This document shows positions 1 to 5,142 of a stretch of DNA of 5,142 nucleotides, in pieces (the stretch's first letter is position 1; every line of letters starts with the position of its first letter). Below the pieces are notes generated by a model. That model saw nothing but the letters and a program-made list of their open reading frames with translations, was not told the DNA's origin and searched no databases. This DNA is from an uncultured Collinsella sp. (lineage in GTDB: Bacteria > Actinomycetota > Coriobacteriia > Coriobacteriales > Coriobacteriaceae). Location: positions 1 to 5,142 of the forward strand of contig USHT01000101.1 of assembly GCA_900554455.1 (NCBI GenBank). The letters run 5' to 3'. The translations under genes were made by a program, and so were the position numbers.

Positions 1-31
1 CAGGAGCAATTTGTCTCGCAAACATTCCGCA

Positions 32-85
32 GCCGCGAAGCGGCGAGGACGTCGGCGTGATAACCCCGCAGGCCTTGCGCCGACG
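32..85. repeat. Two inverted repeats downstream of the usp gene
   Basis: The 94 bases after the stress-protein stop codon contain no supported gene. They hold a short hairpin, GCCGC-GAA-GCGGC (32-44), and a longer inverted repeat with perfect 8-bp arms, CGTCGGCG (50-57) and CGCCGACG (78-85), around a 20-base loop. The second would form first in the usp transcript, about 10 bases past its stop. Neither is followed by a convincing T-run in the minus direction, so these are not textbook intrinsic terminators, although they could stabilise or help end the usp mRNA. Confidence 0.45.
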
Positions 86-94
86 GGAAGGAAC

Positions 95-532
95 CTACTT
101 CACGACCAAAATGTCGCAGTCCGTGTTACGCAGCAGGAACGTCGAAATCGAGCCCAGCAGCGCATACTTAATCGAGGATAGGCCGCGGGCACCGCAGAGC
201 ACCAGGTCGGGCTTGACCACGTCGAGCATCTCGTCCTTGAGGGTTTCGCGAATGCGGCCGGCGCGAATCATAACTTCGACCTCGGGAATGTCGGGATTGG
301 CCTTGGCTTCCTCGAGCTGCTTGGCGATCGAGTTGTTAAAGGCCTCCTCCAAGCCATTAACTAGGTCGACCGGGTAGGCTCCGGCACTCTCGAGCGCCGT
401 CGAATCAATCACGTGCCCGATAATCAGCTTGGCGCCGTTGTTCGCGGCGACCTTGATGGCGCGTGCGAGCACAAAATCCTGCTGCTCAGTACCGTCGAGT
501 GAAACAAATACCTTGGTGTAGCCCTCGTTCAT
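95..532 (-). CDS. Universal stress protein (UspA family), ATP-binding type
   Basis: A 145-residue single-domain protein, the usual length for a stand-alone Usp. The N-terminal strand VFVSLDG (residues 8-14) carries the conserved Asp13 that contacts adenine in ATP-binding members. The C-terminal half has GARG (114-117), nine residues, then GS (127-128), an exact G-2X-G-9X-G(S/T) nucleotide-binding motif of the MJ0577-like, ATP-binding subclass. It ends in the typical beta strand CDILVVK. Family members are cytoplasmic, usually dimeric, and act in starvation, redox or energy stress; the specific role here cannot be read from sequence. The ATG start is supported by AAGGAGG five bases upstream, and the stop is TAG. 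It is divergent from uppP and appears to be transcribed alone. No insertions or missing motif residues were seen. Confidence 0.94.
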   Translation of the reverse strand: MNEGYTKVFVSLDGTEQQDFVLARAIKVAANNGAKLIIGHVIDSTALESAGAYPVDLVNGLEEAFNNSIAKQLEEAKANPDIPEVEVMIRAGRIRETLKDEMLDVVKPDLVLCGARGLSSIKYALLGSISTFLLRNTDCDILVVK

Positions 533-537
533 GGTTT

Positions 538-544
538 CCTCCTT
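538..544 (-). promoter_or_regulatory. Ribosome binding site of the usp gene
   Basis: On the minus strand this reads AAGGAGG with a 5-base spacer to the ATG at 532. It is a near-perfect anti-16S match, which fixes the start codon and predicts efficient translation. Confidence 0.85.
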
Positions 545-551
545 GGTCTAT

Positions 552-574
552 CGCACGGGCGCGGGGCTCGTGCG
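552..574. repeat. GC-rich hairpin in the usp 5' leader
   Basis: CGCACG (552-557) pairs with CGTGCG (569-574). Two further G-C pairs and a G-T wobble extend this to a 9-bp stem around a 5-base loop when read on the plus strand. If usp is transcribed from the candidate promoter near 623-628, this hairpin lies in its untranslated leader just upstream of the ribosome binding site. The surrounding DNA (555-600) is extremely G+C rich, so some self-pairing is expected by chance. Confidence 0.35.
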
Positions 575-622
575 TCGGGCGGGCGCGGGCGCGTTGGCCG
601 CCGGACACTTTATCTTGTTGCA

Positions 623-628
623 GTTATA
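623..628 (-). promoter_or_regulatory. Candidate -10 element of the usp promoter
   Basis: The minus strand reads TATAAC, a 5/6 match to TATAAT, about 90 bases upstream of the usp start codon. No good -35 hexamer lies 16-18 bp upstream; the corresponding bases are GCGGTC or its neighbours. The promoter may therefore need an activator, or the assignment may be wrong. A 16-bp palindrome (628-643) abuts this element and occupies the -10/-35 spacer, a position where a regulator could act. Confidence 0.4.
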
Positions 629-643
629 CCCAAGGATTTGGGT
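628..643. repeat. Palindrome ACCCAA-N4-TTGGGT, possible operator
   Basis: Perfect 6-bp arms (628-633 and 638-643) separated by GGAT, in the middle of the usp/uppP divergent region and overlapping one base of the candidate usp -10 box. The symmetry and location fit a binding site for a dimeric regulator. It is short enough to be chance, and no known regulator motif is recognised. Confidence 0.35.
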
Positions 644-650
644 TTGACCG

Positions 651-680
651 CTCGCAATTCTGTGAACGGGCGAGTTTTTT
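651..680 (+). terminator. Terminator-like hairpin with T6 upstream of uppP
   Basis: CTCGC (651-655) pairs with GCGAG (670-674), followed directly by six Ts (675-680). The 14-base loop contains a smaller TTC-TGT-GAA stem. The shape is that of a weak intrinsic terminator on the plus strand. No plus-strand gene is visible upstream within the window, so it would act either on antisense transcription coming through usp or as an attenuator in a long uppP leader. The stem is only 5 bp, so efficiency is doubtful. Confidence 0.35.
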
Positions 681-713
681 GGTAAGGGTCGGTTTGGGCA
701 CGCCGTTACGGTT

Positions 714-719
714 GATAAT
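714..719 (+). promoter_or_regulatory. Candidate -10 element of the uppP promoter
   Basis: GATAAT is a 5/6 match to the sigma-70/SigA -10 consensus and sits about 60 bases before the uppP start, implying a leader of roughly 50-55 bases. The bases 17 bp upstream (GGTTTG, 691-696) are a poor -35. A second, weaker possibility is CGGACA (602-607) with a 17-bp spacer to TATACC (625-630), which would place the hairpin at 651-680 inside the leader. Confidence 0.4.
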
Positions 720-767
720 GGGACATCGCCCGCACCGTCCGCAGAACAATATCGGCGGGTGTCTAAC

Positions 768-774
768 GAGGGGG
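768..774 (+). promoter_or_regulatory. Ribosome binding site deciding the uppP start
   Basis: GAGGGGG lies five bases upstream of the TTG codon at 780. The alternative upstream in-frame GTG at 759 has only GGCGG directly abutting it, which is too close to function as a Shine-Dalgarno sequence. This argues for TTG as the true initiation codon. Confidence 0.65.
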
Positions 775-779
775 TCCCT

Positions 780-1760
780 TTGGATATTATCGAGCTTCTA
801 AAATCTGCCTTCATGGGCCTGGTCGAGGGTATCACCGAATGGCTGCCTGTTTCGTCGACCGGTCACATGATCTTGGTGGACGAGTTCGTCAAGATGAACG
901 TGAGCGAGACGTTCTGGAATATGTTCCTGGTCGTGATTCAGCTTGGCGCCATTCTGGCCGTCTGTGTGCTGTTCTTCCACGAGCTCAACCCGTTCTCGCC
1001 TAGCAAGGGCAAGGAGGGCCGTCGCGACACCTGGGTGCTGTGGGGCAAGATTGTGCTCGGCTGTATTCCCGCCGCGGCGATCGGTCTGCCGCTTAACGAC
1101 TGGATGGAGGAGCATTTCTACAATGCTCCCGTCGTGGCGCTGGCGCTCATCGTGTACGGCGTGCTGTTTATCGTGATCGAGAACTGGCGTGCCAGCAAGC
1201 GCGAGGAAATGGCCGTTGCGGGTTCGTTTGGCTCGCGCGCCGTGGTGGCGGGCGGACGTCCCGCCGGTGCGCACTTTGCGGCGCCCGCGGCGGCTGTTGC
1301 CGAGGATGAGGACGATGACGAGGACCTGGACTTTGGCTCCATCACTACGCTCGAGGACCTGAGCTGGAAGACGGCGCTGGGCATCGGTTGCTTCCAGGTA
1401 CTTTCGCTGGTGCCGGGTACGTCGCGCTCTGGCTCCACCATCATCGGTGGCCTGCTTTTGGGCTGCACGCGTTCGGTGGCGTCCAAGTTTACGTTCTTCC
1501 TGGCCATCCCTGTCATGTTTGGCGCGAGTGCGCTCAAGCTGGTCAAGTATTTCATCAAGGGCGGTACGTTCGGCGCCAACGAGGTCGCTATCCTGGGCGT
1601 GGGTTGCGTTGTGGCCTTTGTGGTGTCGCTCATCGCCATCAAGTGGCTCATGGGCTTTGTCCGTCGTCACGACTTTAAGTGCTTCGGCGTCTACCGCATC
1701 GTCCTGGGCATCGTGGTGCTCGCATACTTCTTCGTCCTGGAGCCTATGCTCGGCCTGTAA
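780..1760 (+). CDS. uppP: Undecaprenyl-diphosphate phosphatase (UppP/BacA) with an acidic loop insertion
   Basis: Integral membrane enzyme that dephosphorylates undecaprenyl diphosphate to regenerate the lipid carrier for peptidoglycan and other wall polymers; the family is linked to bacitracin resistance. From TTG 780 it is 326 residues. EGITEW (16-21) with Glu16 and Glu20 is the E-X3-E motif, followed by VSSTGH (24-29) with His29. The second catalytic motif PGTSRSGST (212-220) carries Arg216. Hydrophobic segments cover about 48-68, 90-104, 116-135, 196-207, 235-250 and 270-320. The start choice rests on the ribosome binding site at 768-774 and on the family-like N-terminus MDIIELLKSA; GTG 759 would add seven residues. 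Family members are usually about 265-275 residues. The extra length is a roughly 50-residue Ala/Gly/acidic insertion (about 139-191) between the two catalytic halves. It is monocistronic, with a terminator 45 bp after the stop. Confidence 0.96.
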   Translation: MDIIELLKSAFMGLVEGITEWLPVSSTGHMILVDEFVKMNVSETFWNMFLVVIQLGAILAVCVLFFHELNPFSPSKGKEGRRDTWVLWGKIVLGCIPAAAIGLPLNDWMEEHFYNAPVVALALIVYGVLFIVIENWRASKREEMAVAGSFGSRAVVAGGRPAGAHFAAPAAAVAEDEDDDEDLDFGSITTLEDLSWKTALGIGCFQVLSLVPGTSRSGSTIIGGLLLGCTRSVASKFTFFLAIPVMFGASALKLVKYFIKGGTFGANEVAILGVGCVVAFVVSLIAIKWLMGFVRRHDFKCFGVYRIVLGIVVLAYFFVLEPMLGL

Positions 1761-1804
1761 CTTGGTTGACGCTGCGCGGCGTCCAGAGCGACAACTTGTC
1801 ATTC

Positions 1805-1846
1805 AAAGAGGGCGGCATGACCAAAAGGTCTATGCTGCCCCCTTTT
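1805..1846 (+). terminator. Strong intrinsic terminator of uppP
   Basis: An 18-pair stem including one G-T wobble, one bulged T and one A-C mismatch, closed by an AAAA loop (1823-1826). The left arm runs 1805-1822 and the right arm 1827-1845. The 3' side ends CCCCC-TTTT. The hairpin starts 45 bp after the uppP stop codon and separates uppP from the helicase gene. Confidence 0.85.
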
Positions 1847-1910
1847 CATGCCAATTTGTTCGCCCTGACCGTCGCTCGCTGCTGCTGCCATGACATCGGT
1901 GGTTTCGTGA

Positions 1911-1938
1911 TTGTCAATAGATTGGTGCAAAGTAACCT
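1911..1938 (+). promoter_or_regulatory. Weak candidate upstream promoter for pcrA
   Basis: TTGTCA (1911-1916, 5/6 match to the -35 consensus) is followed after 16 bp by TAACCT (1933-1938), which keeps only the minimal TAnnnT pattern. If used, it would give a leader of about 150 bases. The rest of the 1761-2093 gap holds the terminator, the stronger candidate promoter at 2002-2032 and nothing else I can assign. Confidence 0.25.
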
Positions 1939-2001
1939 GACCCCATTGCGCCAAATCCGCTGGGGCGGGCCTGATGGTGACGCACGGAGTCGTGGTGTGA
2001 T

Positions 2002-2032
2002 TTGCGTCGGTGTCCGCGCGGGTCGGTATACT
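2002..2032 (+). promoter_or_regulatory. Candidate pcrA promoter
   Basis: TATACT (2027-2032) matches the -10 consensus at 5/6. TTGCGT (2002-2007) is a partial -35 with a long 19-bp spacer. The predicted start of transcription near 2039 gives a leader of about 55 bases, which contains a GC hairpin (GGCGC 2050-2054 with GCGCC 2066-2070). The -10 element lies inside the extension that a GTG start at 2010 would require, which supports the ATG at 2094. Confidence 0.45.
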
Positions 2033-2081
2033 GGTACGGCTCAAACTATGGCGCCGCCCGCAGGCGCGCCGTCCGTCAGAT

Positions 2082-2087
2082 GAGGAG
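2082..2087 (+). promoter_or_regulatory. Ribosome binding site deciding the pcrA start
   Basis: GAGGAG sits six bases upstream of the ATG at 2094. The farther in-frame GTG at 2010 has no comparable purine-rich site and would lie upstream of the likely transcription start. ATG 2094 is therefore the preferred start. Confidence 0.75.
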
Positions 2088-2093
2088 TCGCCC

Positions 2094-4985
2094 ATGACCC
2101 AGCCCTTGCCCTGGGAAAAGAATGCCGCGGTACCCGTGCCGCCCGCGCCGGAACCCGTGCCGCTCGATGCATACACTGCCCCCGCTGCGCCGGAACCCGA
2201 GCTCGTCCCGCTCGACATCTACGACGCTCCCGCGCCGGCACCCAAGCCGCTCGTCGACATCGACAGCCTTAATTCCGCCCAGCGCGAGGCAGTTCTGACC
2301 ACCGAGGGCCCGTTGCTGGTGCTTGCCGGCGCCGGCTCGGGCAAGACCCGCGTCTTGACCTTCCGCATCGCACATATGCTCGGCGACCTGGGCGTTAAGC
2401 CCTGGCAGATCCTTGCCATCACGTTTACCAACAAGGCCGCGGCCGAGATGCGCGAGCGTCTGGCGGCACTCATCCCCAGCGGTACCCGCGGTATGTGGGT
2501 GTGCACCTTCCATGCCATGTGCGTGCGCATGCTTCGCGAGGACGCCGACTTGCTGGGCTACACCGGTCAGTTCACCATCTACGATGACGACGATTCCAAG
2601 CGCATGGTGCGCGATATTATGCAGGCGCTCGGTATCGAGCAAAAGCAATTCCCCATCAATATGATCCGCAGCAAGATCAGTTCGGCCAAAAACGCCATGA
2701 TCGGCCCCGAGGACATGCTCAAATCCGCCGACAGCCCCAACGACAAAAAGGCCGCGCAGGTCTACCTGGAGCTGGAACGCCGCCTGCGCGCCGCCAACGC
2801 GATGGACTTCGACGACCTGCTCGTGCGCACGCTCGAGCTGCTGCGCACCCGCCCCGAGGTGCTCGATAAGTACCAAGAGCGCTTCCGCTACATTAGCGTC
2901 GACGAGTATCAGGACACCAACCACGTCCAGTACGAGATTGCCAACCTGCTGGCCGCCAAGTACCAAAACCTCATGGTCGTGGGCGACGATGACCAGTCCA
3001 TTTACAGCTGGCGTGGCGCCGACATCACCAACATCCTGGACTTTGAGAAGGACTTTAAAAACTGCAAGACCGTCAAGCTGGAGCAGAACTACCGCTCTAC
3101 GGGTCACATCCTGAGCGCCGCCAACGCCGTGGTGCGTCACAACTCGCAGCGCAAGGACAAGCGCCTGTTTACGGCCGAGGGCGACGGCGAGAAGATCCAG
3201 GCCTTCCAGGCAAGCGATGAGCGCGACGAGGGCCGCTGGATTGCCGGCGAGATCGAAAAACTGCATGCCAAAGGCACGAGCTACGACGATATCGCTGTGT
3301 TCTACCGCACCAACGCCCAGTCGCGTATCCTCGAAGATATGTTCCTGCGCGCGGGCGTGCCCTACAAGATCGTGGGTGGCACGCGATTCTTCGACCGTGC
3401 CGAGATCCGCGACGTCATGGCCTACCTTAAGATGATCGTGAACCCGGCAGACGAGATGAGCGTCAAGCGCGTCATCAACACGCCGCGCCGCGGCATCGGC
3501 TCCACCTCGATCCAAAAGATTGAGCAGCTGGCGCGCGACAACCGTTGCTCGTTCTTCCAGGCTTGCGAGATCGCGTGCGCCGAAACCGGCATGTTTAGCG
3601 CCAAGGTGCGCAATGGCCTGTCGAGCTTTGTGTCGCTGGTACGCGAGGGCCGCCGCATGGACGGCGAGCTCAAGGACGTCGTCGAGATGATTGTCGATAA
3701 GACGGGCCTGCTGCAGGCTTTCCGCGCCGAGGGCACCATGGAGTCCGAGAGCCGCGCCGAGAACATCCAGGAATTCCTGGGCGTCGCCGCCGAATTTGAG
3801 GAGACGCATGAGGATATCGAGGGCACGCTCGAGAGCTTGGAAGAGCTGCGCGCAGCCGGTGTTGCCGACGTGCCTGCCGGCGCCGAGCCCGAGCCCGTCG
3901 TGGTGAGCGCGCCTGCGCCCGAGCCCGGTCCGTCTGCGCCTGCGTCTTCGTTTGAGGCACTTGTCGGCGCTCGTGACGCCGCGGGCTCCAATCCGCTCGA
4001 TAGCTTGGCTGCTCCGGCGCTGTCTCCGCAGGATGCCCTGGCCGCCGCCATCGCGGGCAACGCGTATGCCGCGCCGACGGAGGTGCCGGCGGGTGCCGTG
4101 CATGCCGACGAGATCGAGCGCACCTACGGTCCGCTCACCTGTAAGGCGCTGCCGGCACTCATGGAGTGGCTGGCCCTGCGCTCCGACTTGGATTCCCTGG
4201 CCGGCGAGACGCATGCCATTACCATGATGACCATCCACTCCGCCAAGGGCCTGGAGTTCCCGGCGGTGTTCGTGGCCGGCATGGAGGAGGGTATCTTCCC
4301 GCACGTGCACGACTTTGGCGGCAGCGATGACCCGGGCAAGCTCGAGGAGGAGCGTCGCCTGGCCTACGTTGCCATCACGCGTGCCCGTAAGCGCCTGTTC
4401 CTGACCTATGCGGCCACGCGTCGCACCTACGGCTCGACCTCTGCCAACCCGCGTTCGCGCTTCCTCAACGAGATTCCGTTTGAGGACATCGAGTTTAGCG
4501 GCATCGGTTCTGCCGGTTTTGAGGGCACGGGCTGGGAGAAGCGCGGCGACCGTCACGGCACCTTTGGCTCGGGCATGGGTTCGGATATGTATGGCGGCAA
4601 GGTGTTCGGTTCGCATACGCGCTCGACCGGCGGTTCCGGTTCGCGCGGCGGATCGAGCTTCGACGATTTCTTTGGTGGCAGCACCTATGGCACCGAGCGC
4701 CATCGCGGGGTTTCGCCCGACGCCGGCCGTGTTGCCTCGACCTTTGGTTCGGGCGCGCCGCGAGCTAAAAAGCCGTCGTCCAAAGTGTCCCCGACGGTGG
4801 AGCGCAAAGTCGATCGCGCCAGCGCATCGCAGGACTTTGCCGCGGGCGATACCGTGAGCCACAAGACCTTTGGCACGGGTACCGTGATCTCGGTCGTCGG
4901 AGATATGATCGAGGTCCAATTCGAAAAGACCGGCCAGACCAAAAAGCTCATGAAGGGCTTTGCGCCGATCGTTAAGCTGTCGTAA
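2094..4985 (+). CDS. pcrA: ATP-dependent DNA helicase PcrA/UvrD (superfamily 1A), with long insertions
   Basis: A 963-residue 3'-5' SF1A helicase for nucleotide excision repair, replication-conflict resolution and removal of recombinase filaments. Motifs in order: Q motif LNSAQREAV (59-67), Walker A AGAGSGKT (78-85, Lys84), Ia ITFTNKAAAEM (109-119), Ib CTFHAM (137-142), Walker B VDEYQDTN (269-276), III VVGDDDQSIYSWRGA (295-309), IV QNYRS (331-335, Arg334), V TIHSAKGLEF (713-722), VI YVAITRARK (758-766, Arg763). PRRGIG (464-469) lies in the 2B region. A Tudor-like C-terminal module (about 914-962; GDTVSHKTFGTGTV) is the type that contacts RNA polymerase in PcrA. All key ATPase residues are present. 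Family members are usually about 720-780 residues; the excess is a Pro-rich N-terminus (1-56), an Ala/Pro insertion (about 575-684) and a Gly/Ser linker (about 803-910). The gene has its own candidate promoter and is not co-transcribed with uppP. Confidence 0.97.
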   Translation: MTQPLPWEKNAAVPVPPAPEPVPLDAYTAPAAPEPELVPLDIYDAPAPAPKPLVDIDSLNSAQREAVLTTEGPLLVLAGAGSGKTRVLTFRIAHMLGDLGVKPWQILAITFTNKAAAEMRERLAALIPSGTRGMWVCTFHAMCVRMLREDADLLGYTGQFTIYDDDDSKRMVRDIMQALGIEQKQFPINMIRSKISSAKNAMIGPEDMLKSADSPNDKKAAQVYLELERRLRAANAMDFDDLLVRTLELLRTRPEVLDKYQERFRYISVDEYQDTNHVQYEIANLLAAKYQNLMVVGDDDQSIYSWRGADITNILDFEKDFKNCKTVKLEQNYRSTGHILSAANAVVRHNSQRKDKRLFTAEGDGEKIQAFQASDERDEGRWIAGEIEKLHAKGTSYDDIAVFYRTNAQSRILEDMFLRAGVPYKIVGGTRFFDRAEIRDVMAYLKMIVNPADEMSVKRVINTPRRGIGSTSIQKIEQLARDNRCSFFQACEIACAETGMFSAKVRNGLSSFVSLVREGRRMDGELKDVVEMIVDKTGLLQAFRAEGTMESESRAENIQEFLGVAAEFEETHEDIEGTLESLEELRAAGVADVPAGAEPEPVVVSAPAPEPGPSAPASSFEALVGARDAAGSNPLDSLAAPALSPQDALAAAIAGNAYAAPTEVPAGAVHADEIERTYGPLTCKALPALMEWLALRSDLDSLAGETHAITMMTIHSAKGLEFPAVFVAGMEEGIFPHVHDFGGSDDPGKLEEERRLAYVAITRARKRLFLTYAATRRTYGSTSANPRSRFLNEIPFEDIEFSGIGSAGFEGTGWEKRGDRHGTFGSGMGSDMYGGKVFGSHTRSTGGSGSRGGSSFDDFFGGSTYGTERHRGVSPDAGRVASTFGSGAPRAKKPSSKVSPTVERKVDRASASQDFAAGDTVSHKTFGTGTVISVVGDMIEVQFEKTGQTKKLMKGFAPIVKLS
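2145..2231 (+). repeat. Degenerate tandem peptide repeat in the PcrA N-terminus
   Basis: Residues 18-30 (APEPVPLDAYTAP) and 32-46 (APEPELVPLDIYDAP) are two copies of one unit, and the following PKPLVDIDS looks like a decayed third copy. It precedes the Q motif and is predicted to be disordered. It is present in the encoded protein and only partly conserved in DNA. Confidence 0.7.
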
Positions 4986-4992
4986 TCCCGGC

Positions 4993-5122
4993 GGACCTGG
5001 GCGGGCGTATAGGGCAACATCGCCTGCTCGGACAGTCCTGCGCAAGACGGAGAGCACATTAAGTGCTCTCCTTTGCGTGCGGAACTCGCGACCGATGTTG
5101 CCCTATACGCCCGCCCAGGCCC
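4993..5122. repeat. Large nested palindrome with perfect 27-bp inverted arms
   Basis: The left arm (4996-5022) and right arm (5093-5119) are exact reverse complements over 27 bases, separated by 70 bases. Beyond one mismatch (4995/5120), two more pairs extend it to 4993-5122. Each arm contains GGGCGGGCGTATAGGGCAAC or its complement. The spacer holds a second hairpin (5049-5071) and a further short pairing, CGCAA (5041-5045) with TTGCG (5073-5077). The element begins 10 bp after the pcrA stop. No flanking target duplication is visible. It could be a MITE-like intergenic element, an elaborate transcript end, or a structured RNA. Confidence 0.9.
5049..5074 (+). terminator. Probable pcrA terminator inside the nested palindrome
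   Basis: GGAGAGCAC (5049-5057) and GTGCTCTCC (5063-5071) form a perfect 9-bp stem with loop ATTAA, followed by TTT (5072-5074) and then G. The stem and loop are typical of an intrinsic terminator, but the T-run is short. Read in the minus direction, the hairpin is followed by GTC rather than Ts, so it favours plus-strand termination. Confidence 0.55.
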
Positions 5123-5124
5123 TT

Positions 5125-5138
5125 GGGTAACGTTGCCC
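5125..5138. repeat. Near-perfect palindrome GGGTAACGTTGCCC at the right edge
   Basis: A 14-bp palindrome with central AACGTT and one mismatched pair (T5128/G5135), six bases beyond the large inverted repeat. Its right half repeats GTTGCCC, also found in the right arm at 5097-5103. It may be an operator for a gene outside the window; the window ends too soon to tell. Confidence 0.3.
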
Positions 5139-5142
5139 GCGA

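Overview
The window is GC-rich (roughly 60% or more by eye) and holds three complete protein genes with Gram-positive-style ribosome binding sites. Codon use, the Ala/Pro/Asp/Glu-rich insertions in housekeeping proteins, and a PcrA-type helicase with a C-terminal Tudor-like domain suggest a high-GC Gram-positive. My best guess is Coriobacteriia (Collinsella-like). That is an inference from general resemblance; no rRNA or other taxonomic marker is present.

Layout: bases 1-94 are non-coding and lie downstream of a minus-strand universal stress protein gene (95-532). A divergent intergenic region (533-779, about 250 bp) follows, with candidate promoters for both directions, a short palindrome and a hairpin followed by six Ts. 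Next is uppP (780-1760, plus), encoding undecaprenyl-diphosphate phosphatase, followed by a strong intrinsic terminator (1805-1846). A 333-bp gap (1761-2093) carries that terminator and candidate promoters for the third gene. The third gene (2094-4985, plus) encodes a 963-residue PcrA/UvrD-family DNA helicase. The window ends in a striking 130-bp nested palindrome (4993-5122): two perfect 27-bp inverted arms around a smaller hairpin, starting 10 bp after the helicase stop codon.

The three genes are separate transcription units, not an operon: usp is divergent from uppP, and uppP is cut off from pcrA by a terminator. They are ordinary housekeeping or stress functions: cell-wall lipid carrier recycling, DNA repair and replication restart, and a nucleotide-binding stress protein. 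I see no defence system, mobile-element protein, CRISPR array, tRNA or rRNA.

The unusual material is (1) the 27-bp perfect inverted repeat after pcrA, (2) low-complexity insertions in both uppP (an acidic loop) and pcrA (N-terminal repeats, an Ala/Pro-rich insertion in the 2B region, a Gly/Ser linker), and (3) the structured divergent region between usp and uppP. I found no convincing new multi-gene system.
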